From positions 1-39,421 of the forward strand of contig CAIONS010000037.1 of NCBI GenBank assembly GCA_903859715.1: a stretch of DNA of 39,421 nt, written 5' to 3'. A model generated the notes under the pieces. That model was not told the origin of the DNA and searched no databases. It saw only the letters and a list, made by a program, of their open reading frames with translations. Of this stretch, positions 16,057-24,383 are shown in pieces. Numbering within the stretch: position 1 is the first letter of the stretch; each line of letters opens with the position of its first letter. The position numbers and the translations under genes were made by a program. The stretch comes from an uncultured Opitutia bacterium. GTDB taxonomy: Bacteria; Verrucomicrobiota; Verrucomicrobiia; Opitutales; Opitutaceae.

Positions 16057-16902
16057 TCAGATCCGGTGGTAGCGCCGGCTCCATTTCTGGAGCAGATTGA
16101 TGAGCAGCAGCATGGAAAACGACGCCACGAGCATCACCACCGCGATCGCGGTGGCGCCGCGGTAGTCGTATTGCTCGAGCTTCGTGATGATGAGCAGCGG
16201 CGTGATTTCGGTGCGCATCGGCATGTTGCCCGAGATGAAGACCACCGAACCGTATTCCCCGAGGGCCCGCGCGAAGGCGAGCGCGAAGCCGGTCAGCAAC
16301 GCGGGGAAGAGTTCAGGCAAAATCACGCGTGTGATCGTATCCCAGCGATTCGCCCCGAGGCTCGCGGCGGCCTCCTCGATCTCCGGTTCCAGCTCAAGCA
16401 AAACGGGCTGCAGGGTGCGGACCACAAAAGGCAGCCCGATGAAGGTCAGCGCCACGAACACGCCGATTTCCGTGAACGCGACCTTGATGCCATGCGGCTC
16501 AAGCCAGCGCCCCACCCAGCCGTTCTTCGAGTAGATGGCGGTGAGCGCGATGCCCGCGACCGCGGTCGGCAGCGCGAACGGCAGATCCACCAGCGCATCC
16601 ACAATGCGGCGGCCCGGAAACGAATAGCGGACCAGCACCCACGCCACAATGAGGCCGAAGAACATGTTCACCATCCCCGCCGCCAACGAAGCGAGGAAAC
16701 TCAGCCGGTAGGACGCCAGCACGCGGGGCGAGGCCACCGCCGTGACAAATTCATCCCAGCTCATGCCCGCGGTCTTCAGGAACGCCGCCGAGAGCGGGAT
16801 CAGCACAATCAGTCCCAGGTAGGCCAGCGTGAAGCCAAGCGACAGCCCGAATCCGGGCAGAACGCGGCGTGGGGTACGGGGTAAGGTGGCGGCAAGACTC
16901 AC
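16057..16902 (-). CDS. cysT: Sulfate ABC transporter permease CysT
   Basis: This permease of 281 residues has six membrane helices. Its EAA-loop region is [20 protein letters not shown], and the signature [22 protein letters not shown] is that of CysT/CysU. I placed the start at a GTG (16900-16902) that overlaps the stop of the upstream hydrolase as GTGA and gives [18 protein letters not shown]. An upstream ATG at 16962 would need a long overlap. The 4-base overlap couples it to the M14-like gene. Confidence 0.92.
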   Translation of the reverse strand: MSLAATLPRTPRRVLPGFGLSLGFTLAYLGLIVLIPLSAAFLKTAGMSWDEFVTAVASPRVLASYRLSFLASLAAGMVNMFFGLIVAWVLVRYSFPGRRIVDALVDLPFALPTAVAGIALTAIYSKNGWVGRWLEPHGIKVAFTEIGVFVALTFIGLPFVVRTLQPVLLELEPEIEEAAASLGANRWDTITRVILPELFPALLTGFALAFARALGEYGSVVFISGNMPMRTEITPLLIITKLEQYDYRGATAIAVVMLVASFSMLLLINLLQKWSRRYHRI

Positions 16903-17705
16903 AGGTTGGCTCCTTGGGCGATAAATCCCCGGTACTCTGCCAAGACGGACTGCAGCGCGCAACAGGTTGCTTCGACTTGTTGTGTCATCGGCGCGGACGC
17001 CGGCGTTTCAAAAATGATCTCGAAGGGACGCGGCCGCTGGTCCGGCGGAGGCGCCAGGATGCCCGAGTAACAGTCGTCAATAAGTCCCTCCCGGGCTGCA
17101 AAGCCGTCGATGATCCCGCGCGGATCGACCGGGAGTACATGCGCGGAGGCACGGAGCGCGGGAGCGAGGAGATTTTCGTTCAGCACCCGGCCCTGCGTGT
17201 AGCCGTAGAGCCCGTCGCAGGTATCATCGGTGTGAAGCGCGATGACCCCGTCGAACTGTTGCGTGCGCAGTTCCTCCTCAAGGATCCTGATCTCGGGGAG
17301 CTCTGAGTCGCACCAGAACTCGCGGTTCAGGTCGAAACCGGCCCGGTTGTGCCGGGTGCCGTCCTCATAGCCGGTCGGATTGCACAGCGGATAGAGCAGG
17401 AGCTCGTAACCGGCGGCGGCCGCTGGCGCATCAACCAGACGCTTGAGCAGGCCTTGCAGCGCGAACGCTCCCGCCGGTTCGTCACCATGCACTAAAGCGA
17501 ATACGCCCAGCCGGATGGGCGGCATGCCGGTCGCCGGTCCGCGAAAGACAAACCGCGGCAGCTCGTAATGCTCCTCCGCCATCGCGAAGGATCCCGCCCG
17601 CGTCGCATTGATCACCGGGCAGGTTTCGGCCAGCACCTGAAACGATTCAACCAGCCGGCCCAGTTTGGACGAGCGAACCGTTTCAGATGAAGCGAGTGTG
17701 GCCAT
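16899..17705 (-). CDS. M14-family / succinylglutamate desuccinylase-like Zn hydrolase
   Basis: The protein has 268 residues with a zinc carboxypeptidase-type core. Zinc ligands are His73 and Glu76 in HGDEPAG and His158 in ALHTDDT. The substrate-binding Arg128 is in [10 protein letters not shown]. No signal peptide is visible, so it should be cytoplasmic. Relatives remove acyl or amino acid groups from small molecules or peptides. The gene is inserted between the sulfate-binding protein and CysT and overlaps CysT by four bases, so it is part of the operon. A role in freeing cysteine, or another sulfur compound, from a conjugate is possible but is only inference from position. Confidence 0.75.
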   Translation of the reverse strand: MATLASSETVRSSKLGRLVESFQVLAETCPVINATRAGSFAMAEEHYELPRFVFRGPATGMPPIRLGVFALVHGDEPAGAFALQGLLKRLVDAPAAAAGYELLLYPLCNPTGYEDGTRHNRAGFDLNREFWCDSELPEIRILEEELRTQQFDGVIALHTDDTCDGLYGYTQGRVLNENLLAPALRASAHVLPVDPRGIIDGFAAREGLIDDCYSGILAPPPDQRPRPFEIIFETPASAPMTQQVEATCCALQSVLAEYRGFIAQGANL

Positions 17706-17710
17706 GACAA

Positions 17711-17746
17711 AGAAGCGACCCACCCGCCGTTGGCCGGGTGGGTCGC
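17711..17746 (-). terminator. Attenuating hairpin between sbp and the M14-like gene
   Basis: A perfect 12-bp stem GCGACCCACCCG/CGGGTGGGTCGC (17715-17726 and 17735-17746) with an 8-base loop lies just after the sulfate-binding-protein stop. On the minus strand it is followed by TTCTTTG, a weak U-tract. Such a partial terminator or 3'-end stabiliser would give more binding protein than permease, as is usual for ABC importers. Confidence 0.7.
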
Positions 17747-17752
17747 CATGGG

Positions 17753-18772
17753 CTATTTTTTCAGGTAGATCTGGTCAAAGATTCCGCCGTCGGCGAAGTG
17801 GGTCTTCTGCGCCTTGGTCCAGCCGCCGAACTCGGCGTCGATCGTCACCAACTGGAGCTGCGGAAAGATCTTCGCATACTTGGCGGAGGCCTTGGCCGAG
17901 CGCGGCCGGTAATAGTTGCGACCGGCGATATCCTGACCTTCGTCCGAGTAGAGATACTGGAGATAGGCTTTCGCAACGTCGGCGGTGCCTTTCCGGGCGG
18001 CCACTTTGTCCACCACCGTCACCGGCGGTTCGGCGAGAATACTGAGCGAGGGCACAACGATCTCAAAGTTGTCGGCGCCGAACTCCTTCAGGACGAGGAA
18101 GGCCTCATTTTCCCAGGTGATCGCCACATCGCCAATTTCCCGTTGGGCGAACGTGGTGGTCGAACCACGGGCCCCGGAATCGAGCACCGGCACGTTCTGG
18201 TAGAGAGTGGTGACGAAGGCTTTCGCCGCCGCATCGCTGCCCAGCTTGTGTTTGGCGTAGGCCCAGGCCGCGAGGTAGTTCCAGCGCGCGCCACCGGAAG
18301 TCTTCGGGTTGGGTGTGATCACACCCACACCCGGTTTCACGAGGTCATCCCAGTCCTTGATCGCCTTCGGGTTCCCTTTGCGGACGAGGAATACGATCGT
18401 GCTGGTGTAGGGCGTGGAGTTCTGCGGCAGGCGCTTTTGCCAGTCGGCAGGAATCAGCTTTGCGTTGGCATACAGCGCATCGATGTCCGCCGCGAGGGCC
18501 AGCGTGACAACGTCGGCCTGCAGGCCGTCGATCACACTGCGGGCCTGTTTGCCCGAGCCGCCGTGCGACTGTTTGATGACGACGTCATCACCGGTCTTCG
18601 CCTTCCAGTAAGAGGAGAAAACCTGGTTGAAATCGGCGTAGAGTTCGCGCGTCGGATCGTAGGAGACATTGAGCAACTCGATGGTTTTGCCGGATACCGT
18701 GGCGGCCAGCCCGGCACCCAGCAGGAGAAAAAACGGAATGAATTTCATGAGGTGATGGAGGAGGGTTTTCAT
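17753..18772 (-). CDS. sbp: Sulfate/thiosulfate-binding periplasmic protein
   Basis: This secreted protein of 339 residues has an N-terminal signal peptide (hydrophobic core [18 protein letters not shown]). The mature part starts [15 protein letters not shown], the family opening. Sulfate-contacting segments [37 protein letters not shown] and [19 protein letters not shown] are all present, as is the terminal GGIFDQIY. A second Met (18748) is an alternative start. It captures sulfate or thiosulfate for CysTWA. Confidence 0.94.
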   Translation of the reverse strand: MKTLLHHLMKFIPFFLLLGAGLAATVSGKTIELLNVSYDPTRELYADFNQVFSSYWKAKTGDDVVIKQSHGGSGKQARSVIDGLQADVVTLALAADIDALYANAKLIPADWQKRLPQNSTPYTSTIVFLVRKGNPKAIKDWDDLVKPGVGVITPNPKTSGGARWNYLAAWAYAKHKLGSDAAAKAFVTTLYQNVPVLDSGARGSTTTFAQREIGDVAITWENEAFLVLKEFGADNFEIVVPSLSILAEPPVTVVDKVAARKGTADVAKAYLQYLYSDEGQDIAGRNYYRPRSAKASAKYAKIFPQLQLVTIDAEFGGWTKAQKTHFADGGIFDQIYLKK

Positions 18773-18797
18773 GACGAAGGGTCGCGGTTTGCCCGGA

Positions 18798-20258
18798 TCA
18801 GAAGCCGACTTGGACCCGTGTCAGGATGGCCCGTTCGTCCGCCCCGATGAGGGTGTTGGTCGTTGATGTCGTACCGCTGGCGCGATCGAAGTTCGTCAGC
18901 ACGTAATCGAGATCAAAGCGGATCGTTTTGCTGAGATACCAGTTCAGGCCCAGGCCGTAGGCGGTTGCCCCACTGGCACTGGCGGCCGGATCGGACAACA
19001 GGGGGAAGGCGTCGCTGTCGATCTTCAAGCGATCCACGCGCGCTGCGATCTCCCAGGCACCCCACCCGCCCGAACCCGGCCTGAATGGAGACAACGGAAC
19101 GATGCCGTCGTACGAAGCCTTTTCCCCGGTCAGGAAATAACCCACACCGACCTGCCAGGCAGAGTTGCGCACATCGATCTTGCTGGTGCCCACGAGGGCC
19201 GTGACCGCCGAGGCGGTGTACTCAGTCTGGAGGGAAAGCGGCCCGACATAATAGTTGGCCTGCGGCGACACCCGCCAGGTCGTCCCGTACGGCGTGACCG
19301 TGCTGCGATACGTGAAGAAGGTCTGCTGCGAGTCGGTCTTGTAGCCGCTCGTCAGGCTGCTGCTCTTGTTGTGATCCCCCGCACTGCCGCCAAGACCGAA
19401 GCCCAGGCCTTTCAAAAGAGAATCTGCGTCGGCCAGAAAGGGGCGGAAGAAAATCCGGCCCACAAAGTCCTTGCCGTTGTCCGTTGCGACGTTGTTGGCG
19501 TAGGCGGCGTCAGCGCTGCCGTTCACCACGCCGGCGGAATAGGTGACCGCACCCTTGGACCATCCGCCTCCCGCCACCACGCCGACATCGCGCGACGGCA
19601 CGAGGTTGGTCGCCAGCGAGCGTTCGGGGAACAGGAGCACGGCGTCGTTTTGCAGCATCTCCAGGCCGATCGGTGACTTGAACTTGCCAAACTTGAGCTG
19701 GAAAGCCGGATCGAAGGCGATGTTGAGGCTGGCATCGTAGATCACCGGCGCATTCGAAACGCCGGTGCCGCCACCGCCGAATTCCGGCACGATCAGGAAA
19801 CTGTAGATCTTGTCGAAGCCGCCCTCAAAAATCAGGCGGGCCCGCCGCAGCACGAACGTGTCGTTGTTGGGAATGCCGTGGTCGTCCGTGTACCAGCGCG
19901 AATCCAGCTGCACGAGGCCGTGCAGCTTGATGAAATTGGCACTGTCGGCCGAGGCGAAGGTGAAGCCCGTGTTGTCGATGGTGATCTTCGGCGCAGACGC
20001 CGTCGCGGGAGTGGCCTCGACCGGCGCAGAAGCTGAAATCGGCGCGGCGGCGGATCCGGCCGCGGCCGCTCCCGGCTGACCTTGCGCGACTTTTTGCTCA
20101 AGGGCATTCAGCCGCTGCGCGAGCTGCTGCATCTCGGTGCGGATTTGCCGGATCTCATCGAGATCATTGGCGCGGGCCAGCGGCGACGCGCCCAGATAAA
20201 CGACTGCCAGCGCAGCCAACAGGGCCGGCCAACGGAGGAATGACAGGGTGGGATTCAT
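18798..20258 (-). CDS. OprO/OprP-like outer membrane porin with N-terminal coiled coil
   Basis: The precursor has 486 residues with a signal peptide (cleavage likely near SPLARA). A short coiled coil follows (about 33-60: [20 protein letters not shown]), then an Ala/Pro linker and a beta-barrel. The barrel segments [29 protein letters not shown], and a C-terminal Phe as the outer-membrane sorting residue match the phosphate-selective porin O/P family. Its place between YezD and Sbp suggests it admits sulfate or organosulfur anions rather than phosphate; this is inferred from context. The coiled coil may tether to peptidoglycan or mediate trimer contacts. Confidence 0.88.
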   Translation of the reverse strand: MNPTLSFLRWPALLAALAVVYLGASPLARANDLDEIRQIRTEMQQLAQRLNALEQKVAQGQPGAAAAGSAAAPISASAPVEATPATASAPKITIDNTGFTFASADSANFIKLHGLVQLDSRWYTDDHGIPNNDTFVLRRARLIFEGGFDKIYSFLIVPEFGGGGTGVSNAPVIYDASLNIAFDPAFQLKFGKFKSPIGLEMLQNDAVLLFPERSLATNLVPSRDVGVVAGGGWSKGAVTYSAGVVNGSADAAYANNVATDNGKDFVGRIFFRPFLADADSLLKGLGFGLGGSAGDHNKSSSLTSGYKTDSQQTFFTYRSTVTPYGTTWRVSPQANYYVGPLSLQTEYTASAVTALVGTSKIDVRNSAWQVGVGYFLTGEKASYDGIVPLSPFRPGSGGWGAWEIAARVDRLKIDSDAFPLLSDPAASASGATAYGLGLNWYLSKTIRFDLDYVLTNFDRASGTTSTTNTLIGADERAILTRVQVGF

Positions 20259-20391
20259 GACGAATCAGGTGTGGGTCTCTGGTCTCGCAACTGCTCCGAT
20301 GCCGGGTGAGTCGAGGGTGTTAGGGATTCGGTGGTGGAGCCTCCGGGCGGTGGCCGGTAGGCGGAAAGGGACGCAGCGATGCGGCGGACGT

Positions 20392-20583
20392 TCAGTCGGG
20401 CCGGCCGGACCGATCGGTCGCAGGCAGGCGGGTCTTCTCGGTGCGCTCGATCTGGGTGACGCGACCGTCGTGGACGACGAGCTGGACAACGCCGAACCGG
20501 AGGCTCTCGACTTTTTCCCGCACGAGCGCGATCCAGTCAGGGACGGAAGCTTGGACAGTCGTTTGATCAGTAGAGGTCGGCAT
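20392..20583 (-). CDS. yezD: YezD family small protein (DUF2292)
   Basis: This small soluble protein has 63 residues. The core LRFGVVQLVVHDGRVTQIERTEKTRL is characteristic of DUF2292/YezD (quoted only as the segment LRFGVVQLVVHDGRV at about 28-42 and QIERTEKTRL at about 44-53). In Bacillus subtilis yezD belongs to the sulfur-responsive CymR regulon, but its biochemical function is unknown. Here it is directly downstream of an Rrf2 regulator (12 bp) and upstream of the sulfate genes, the same association. The C-terminal extension PATDRSGRPD looks disordered. Confidence 0.88.
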   Translation of the reverse strand: MPTSTDQTTVQASVPDWIALVREKVESLRFGVVQLVVHDGRVTQIERTEKTRLPATDRSGRPD

Positions 20584-20595
20584 GACAGTCTGAGG

Positions 20596-21195
20596 TTAGA
20601 TGGTGTAGTCGCCCAGGAGCTGGTGCAGCACGCCCTCGGTCTCATCGAGGCGCATGGCACCGGTCCGGCCGGCGAGCTTGCGGGCGTGACGGGGAGAGAG
20701 GCGCGCCGACGTAATCGCACCCTCGGCCTCGGGGGAAAAGGGCAGCGGCACGTTGTCGCGGCGGAGCTTGCGCAGCGTGACTTCCACGACGTCCGCGAGC
20801 GTGTAGCGGTCGAGAATGCCGGCGATGGCGTTGCGGACATCCAGCATGAGCATCCGCAGGCCGCAGTGCGCCTCGTCGGGGCACGTGCATTTTTCGTAAG
20901 CACTCTGGCTGACGCAGCCGATGGGCGCGAGCGGACCGTCGATGAGCCGCACTACCTCTCCGATCGTGATACGCTTGGCAGGCTTGGCCAGGCGGTAGCC
21001 GCCAAACTTGCCCCGGGCACTCACGACGAGCCCCGCTTCCTTGAGCGCCTGCATAATTTGCTCCAGGAATTTGATCGGCAGCTGCTCCGTGTCGGCGAGT
21101 TCGGCGACCTGAACCAGCGACCGACCGACCTCGGCGGCAATGCCAAGATTGATGAGCGAGCGGAGGGCGTATTCGCCTTTTTTGGAGAGCTTCAT
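20596..21195 (-). CDS. Rrf2 family transcriptional regulator, CymR/IscR-like
   Basis: The protein has 199 residues with a winged helix-turn-helix (opening MKLSKKGEYALRSLINLG, recognition region LPIKFLEQIMQALKEAGLV, wing RGKFGGYRLAKP). Four cysteines, Cys94, Cys103, Cys105 and Cys111, lie in the region where IscR and NsrR bind an Fe-S cluster. The spacing differs from IscR (CX5CX5C). The C-terminus (about 150-199) is longer than in typical family members and has no recognised domain. It heads the sulfur cluster and probably senses cysteine, O-acetylserine or Fe-S status; the signal is unknown. Confidence 0.9.
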   Translation of the reverse strand: MKLSKKGEYALRSLINLGIAAEVGRSLVQVAELADTEQLPIKFLEQIMQALKEAGLVVSARGKFGGYRLAKPAKRITIGEVVRLIDGPLAPIGCVSQSAYEKCTCPDEAHCGLRMLMLDVRNAIAGILDRYTLADVVEVTLRKLRRDNVPLPFSPEAEGAITSARLSPRHARKLAGRTGAMRLDETEGVLHQLLGDYTI

Positions 21196-21207
21196 TTGAC
21201 GACTGAC

Positions 21208-21236
21208 TTAATCTACATTGATCTAGTATGAATTAA
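21208..21236. promoter_or_regulatory. Candidate Rrf2 operator, AT-rich imperfect dyad
   Basis: This AT-rich stretch just upstream of the Rrf2 start stands out from the GC-rich surroundings. It holds TTAAT (21208-21212) with its complement ATTAA (21232-21236), and an inner imperfect dyad CTACATTGATCTAG (21213-21226, 10 of 14 positions symmetric). Rrf2 proteins usually regulate their own promoter through imperfect AT-rich dyads, so this is the best candidate site. The two symmetries do not share a centre, so the exact operator is uncertain. Confidence 0.4.
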
Positions 21237-21296
21237 AGCAATCCCTTATTTCCAGAACCTTAAGCTATGACACAGAACATTGGCGACGGTCAGTTC

Positions 21297-21314
21297 TTGG
21301 AGCCGCGGCTCCAA
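21297..21314. repeat. Perfect 18-bp palindrome downstream of the MBL-fold gene
   Basis: TTGGAGCCGCGGCTCCAA is fully self-complementary and begins 8 bp after the hydrolase stop codon on the minus strand. Flanking CAGTT and CTG can extend the stem with a bulge. No U-tract follows, so it is a possible RNA 3' stabiliser or a protein-binding site rather than a clear terminator. Confidence 0.5.
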
Positions 21315-21321
21315 CTGCCGA

Positions 21322-22101
21322 TCAAATCGATAGCCGCAGCCCGTCGTAGGCGAACTTGATTCCGGTCGGCAAACCAACCTCATCCGGCCCGTGGTCGGTC
21401 AAATGGGTGAGATGCGTCAGCCAAGTTTGTCCGGCGCCGATGTGTTGCGCGGCCGCGATGGCCTCGGGAATGCTCATGTGCGACGGATGCGGCAGCGGCC
21501 GCAACCCATCCAGTACCACGGCCTCGGCTCCACGCGCCAGTGCGATGGCCTCGTCCGTGAGCCGCTTGCAGTCGGTGTAGTAGACAAACCTTTTCCCACT
21601 GCTTTTTTCCGTGAAGATCAGGCCGAGCGTGTTTGTGCCGCCATGCGGCAGCAGCGTGGACTGAATCGTGCCCTGAGGAAATTCCAGCAACGCCGGCATG
21701 AGCGTGAGTCTGAACGCCGCGTACCCCTTCGCCACTGGCCGGTCCGCGATCGCATAAGGGAAGACCGCCCTCACCCGCTCCATGCCCTCGTCCGTCGAAT
21801 GAACCGTGATCGCCTGTCCCTCAATCAGGTCACAGAACCGGCGCAGGTCATCCATGCCCGTGATATGGTCGGCGTGGCCGTGCGTCAGGATGAACACGTC
21901 GAGCTGACGAACCTGTTCCCGCACGCATTGCAGCCGGAATTCGGGCGCGGCGTCGACCTGCACGTGCAGCTCATCCATCACCACATGAATCGAGGTCCGG
22001 GTGCGGCGATTGCGCGGGTCAGCTGAAGTGCATACGGCGCAGTCGCAGCCAATCATCGGCACTCCCTGCGACGTGCCCGTGCCGAGAAAAACAACTTCCA
22101 T
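21322..22101 (-). CDS. PhnP-like metallo-beta-lactamase-fold hydrolase
   Basis: This 259-residue protein of the MBL-fold superfamily has the metal motif THGHADHITGMDDLR (HxHxDH), a further ligand in LLPHGG and an Asp in YYTDCKRL. The last His is probably in GQTWLTHLTH. The N-terminus FLGTGTSQGVPMIGCDCAVC carries the cysteine cluster seen in PhnP-like phosphodiesterases, which may bind a structural metal. PhnP hydrolyses cyclic phosphate esters; relatives outside phosphonate operons probably act on other phosphodiesters. I chose the ATG giving MEVVFLGTGTSQG. No other phosphonate genes are nearby. Confidence 0.85.
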   Translation of the reverse strand: MEVVFLGTGTSQGVPMIGCDCAVCTSADPRNRRTRTSIHVVMDELHVQVDAAPEFRLQCVREQVRQLDVFILTHGHADHITGMDDLRRFCDLIEGQAITVHSTDEGMERVRAVFPYAIADRPVAKGYAAFRLTLMPALLEFPQGTIQSTLLPHGGTNTLGLIFTEKSSGKRFVYYTDCKRLTDEAIALARGAEAVVLDGLRPLPHPSHMSIPEAIAAAQHIGAGQTWLTHLTHLTDHGPDEVGLPTGIKFAYDGLRLSI

Positions 22102-22104
22102 GGT

Positions 22105-22185
22105 GGTGCAACCACGGAACACGCAGAGTCCGGGGAAGGGAATTTAATTTTCACCGCGAAGAGCGCAAAAGTGCGCAAAGACCCG
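22105..22185. repeat. Purine-rich dispersed-repeat-like intergenic segment
   Basis: The gap between the ligase stop and the MBL-fold start contains ACCACGGAACACGCAGAG and CGCGAAGAGCGCAAAAG followed by TGCGCAAAGA. Both are runs of short related units (CGGAACACG, GCGAAGAGCGCAAA). They look like degenerate interspersed repeats rather than unique sequence. No gene is credible here. Confidence 0.4.
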
Positions 22186-22215
22186 GCGGCTTCGCCTACC
22201 CTCTAAGCCTGTCGC

Positions 22216-24081
22216 CTATAGCTTTCCCTTGATTGGCCTGACTCCGCTGGCGATCAGCTCCGAAACCATCGTGCGGTTATGCGGCTCGGCAAAGAATGCT
22301 GTCAGCGACGAAACCAGACCGGGATTGAGTCCATCCATTCCGGGACGGTTCGGGGAATCGCGCGGTACGCTTGCCGCCGTGAGCGCTTCCAGCCCGTCAA
22401 ATCTGCGCGCCAAGTCTTTCGCCGCGACCGCCCCAACCCGCGGAATCCCCAAGCCATAAATGAACCGCCACAACTCCGCCTGCTTGCTCCGCTCAATCGC
22501 CGCCAGCAGCCGGTCGGCGGATTTTCCCGTGCCCAGGCGCATGGCCGCGAGATCTTCCCGTCGCAAACGGTAAAGGCCCGGGATGCCCTTGATACCGCCG
22601 CGTGTGACGAGGGCATCGATCGTGGCCGGCCCAAGTCCCGTGATATTCACGCAGGCGGCCGATGCGAAATGCTGCAGCCGGCGCCGGACTTGCGCCGGAC
22701 ACTCTTCATTAGGGCAGCGCACCGCCGCTTCACCCGCGTCGCCGATGAGCGCAGTCTGGCAGGCGGGGCAGATCGTTGGAAAAACAAACGGCCGGCTGTC
22801 CGCCGGGCGCCGCGCCGCATTCACTCCCACAATCGCGGGGATAATCTCCCCTGCCTTTTCCACGTAAGCATAATCACCCACGCGAAGGTCCAGCCGGGCT
22901 ATTTCCTCCCGATTATGAAGCGAAGCCCGCGAAACGTTCGTTCCGCCAAGCTGCACGGGCGCAAACTCGGCCACGGGAGTAAGCACGCCCGTGCGTCCGA
23001 TCTGCAGGATAATCGCCTGCAGCCGGGTTTCGACGCGCTCGGGCGAAAACTTGTACGCCATCGCCCAGTGCGGCGCGTGATCGGATGCACCCAGCTCGCG
23101 CTGACCGGCGACCGAGTCGAGTTTCACGACCGCCCCGTCCACCGGAAACGCGAGTTTCGGACGGTCGCGATCAAACGCCTGCACCGCCGTCCACATTTCA
23201 TCCGCGCTTTGCGCCGTCCGGTATTTTTCCACGCCCGGCAGGCCCCATCGGCGCACGCAGCGGTGAAATTCCTGCTGCGATTCCGCCCGCATCGCCGCCG
23301 GTTCCCAGGCGCCCCACCCATAGAACACGGCCGAAAGCCCGCGCCCGGCCACTTCCTGCGGATCGAGCTGCTTGATCGTGCCCGCGGCCAGGTTGCGCGG
23401 ATGGGCGTAGGGCGCTTCGCCCTCGGCCTCGCGTTCGCGATTGATCCGGGCAAACTCGGCTAGCGGCAGATAGATTTCTCCGCGGAGTTCGATGAGGTCT
23501 GGAATCGGATTGGGTGAACCGTCGGATGCCGCGCGACGCAGCTCCCGCGGGAATGAGCGGATCGCGAGCACATTGGCCGTGACGTCGTCGCCTTCGCTGC
23601 CGTTGCCACGGGTGACGGCCCGGATGAGCGCTCCCTTTTCGTAAGTCACACTGATGGCCACGCCGTCAAACTTGGGCTCAACGACACACGTGACATCCTC
23701 ATGCCCGGCCTGCCGGACCAGCCGCGCATAAAACGCGCGCAGGTCGGTCTCGGAATAACTCTTCTCCAGGCTGAGCATCCGTTCGCGGTGGCGATAGACC
23801 GGGAATTTCCCCGTCCGGTCGTCGCCGACCGCATCGTCGGGCAAAGCCGCCTTCGCCAACGCGGGATATGCCCGCACCAGCTCCGCCAACTCGCGCTTCA
23901 GCCGGTCGTAGGCGGCATCCGTGATTTCAGGCGCGGCCTTCCGATAGTACAGTTCGTCGTGGTGGCTGAGCTCGGCCCGCAGCACTTCCATCCGATTCTG
24001 GGCCTGTTCTGAAGTGAGTCCCCGTAGCTCGGCCGAAAATGCCAGGATTAGCAGCAGCGACCCAAGCCACGCGTTTCTCAT
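22216..24081 (-). CDS. ligA: NAD-dependent DNA ligase lacking BRCT, with hydrophobic N-terminus
   Basis: The protein has 621 residues. Domain Ia (about 22-60, with HHDELYYRKAAPEITDAAYD) contacts NAD+. The nucleotidyltransferase domain has the catalytic Lys137 in VEPKFDG. An OB fold and a four-Cys zinc finger (CPACQ and later CPNEECP) follow, then helix-hairpin-helix repeats (FIYGLGIPRVGAVAA). It ends soon after the HhH region, so the usual C-terminal BRCT domain of about 80 residues is absent. The first about 22 residues (MRNAWLGSLLLILAFSAEL) look like a signal peptide or membrane anchor, though no clean AxA cleavage site follows. It seals 3'-OH/5'-phosphate nicks. E. coli LigB also has a signal-like N-terminus and no BRCT, so this may be a LigB-like second ligase or the only ligase. 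Confidence 0.9.
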   Translation of the reverse strand: MRNAWLGSLLLILAFSAELRGLTSEQAQNRMEVLRAELSHHDELYYRKAAPEITDAAYDRLKRELAELVRAYPALAKAALPDDAVGDDRTGKFPVYRHRERMLSLEKSYSETDLRAFYARLVRQAGHEDVTCVVEPKFDGVAISVTYEKGALIRAVTRGNGSEGDDVTANVLAIRSFPRELRRAASDGSPNPIPDLIELRGEIYLPLAEFARINREREAEGEAPYAHPRNLAAGTIKQLDPQEVAGRGLSAVFYGWGAWEPAAMRAESQQEFHRCVRRWGLPGVEKYRTAQSADEMWTAVQAFDRDRPKLAFPVDGAVVKLDSVAGQRELGASDHAPHWAMAYKFSPERVETRLQAIILQIGRTGVLTPVAEFAPVQLGGTNVSRASLHNREEIARLDLRVGDYAYVEKAGEIIPAIVGVNAARRPADSRPFVFPTICPACQTALIGDAGEAAVRCPNEECPAQVRRRLQHFASAACVNITGLGPATIDALVTRGGIKGIPGLYRLRREDLAAMRLGTGKSADRLLAAIERSKQAELWRFIYGLGIPRVGAVAAKDLARRFDGLEALTAASVPRDSPNRPGMDGLNPGLVSSLTAFFAEPHNRTMVSELIASGVRPIKGKL

Positions 24082-24383
24082 TCCGCGATCATAGCAGCCG
24101 TTCACTCACCGCCTAGCTGGCTGTTGGGACAGGCCGGCACGGAGAATAGTAACAACTCTGTTACTAAGGGCGCCTTTCTCCGGGGTACGCACCGGCAGAT
24201 GGTTTTGGTGACCCGCCAACCTTTTTTCCTCCTCCCGGTTTTAGCCAAGGCAACCGGTGAATCAATTATCCAGGCCAACTCTGAGGGCGGGGTGAAAGGT
24301 GGATCTGCTCAGGGTCACGTCAATCTGCCGTAGAGCTGCCATTGAAGAAGAACCCGAAGCATAAACCCCAGCCGGCCGCCCCG
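24082..24383. other. Divergent intergenic region, ligase / LMF-like gene
   Basis: About 300 bp separate two outward-facing genes. The main feature is the dyad at 24147-24166. A weaker hairpin at about 24201-24221 (TTGG/CCAA flanked by GG/CC) is followed by TTTTTT on the plus strand and could be an attenuator of the downstream transcript. No small open frame here looks real. Confidence 0.4.
24147..24166. promoter_or_regulatory. Perfect dyad, candidate operator
   Basis: TAGTAACA and its exact complement TGTTACTA are separated by ACTC, giving a 20-bp symmetric site in the divergent promoter region between the ligase and LMF-like genes. The size and spacing suit a dimeric repressor such as TetR or MarR types. 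No regulator gene lies adjacent. It could also form a small hairpin in RNA. Confidence 0.5.

Noticed and set aside
21196-21321. Riboswitch (SAM or T-box) leader of the sulfur cluster
   Set aside because: The leader before the Rrf2 gene is too short and unstructured, with no T-box or SAM core motifs.
24124-24333. Small open frame of 69 codons in the ligase/LMF intergenic region
   Set aside because: Composition is unlike neighbouring genes, there is no motif, and it overlaps the dyad operator candidate.
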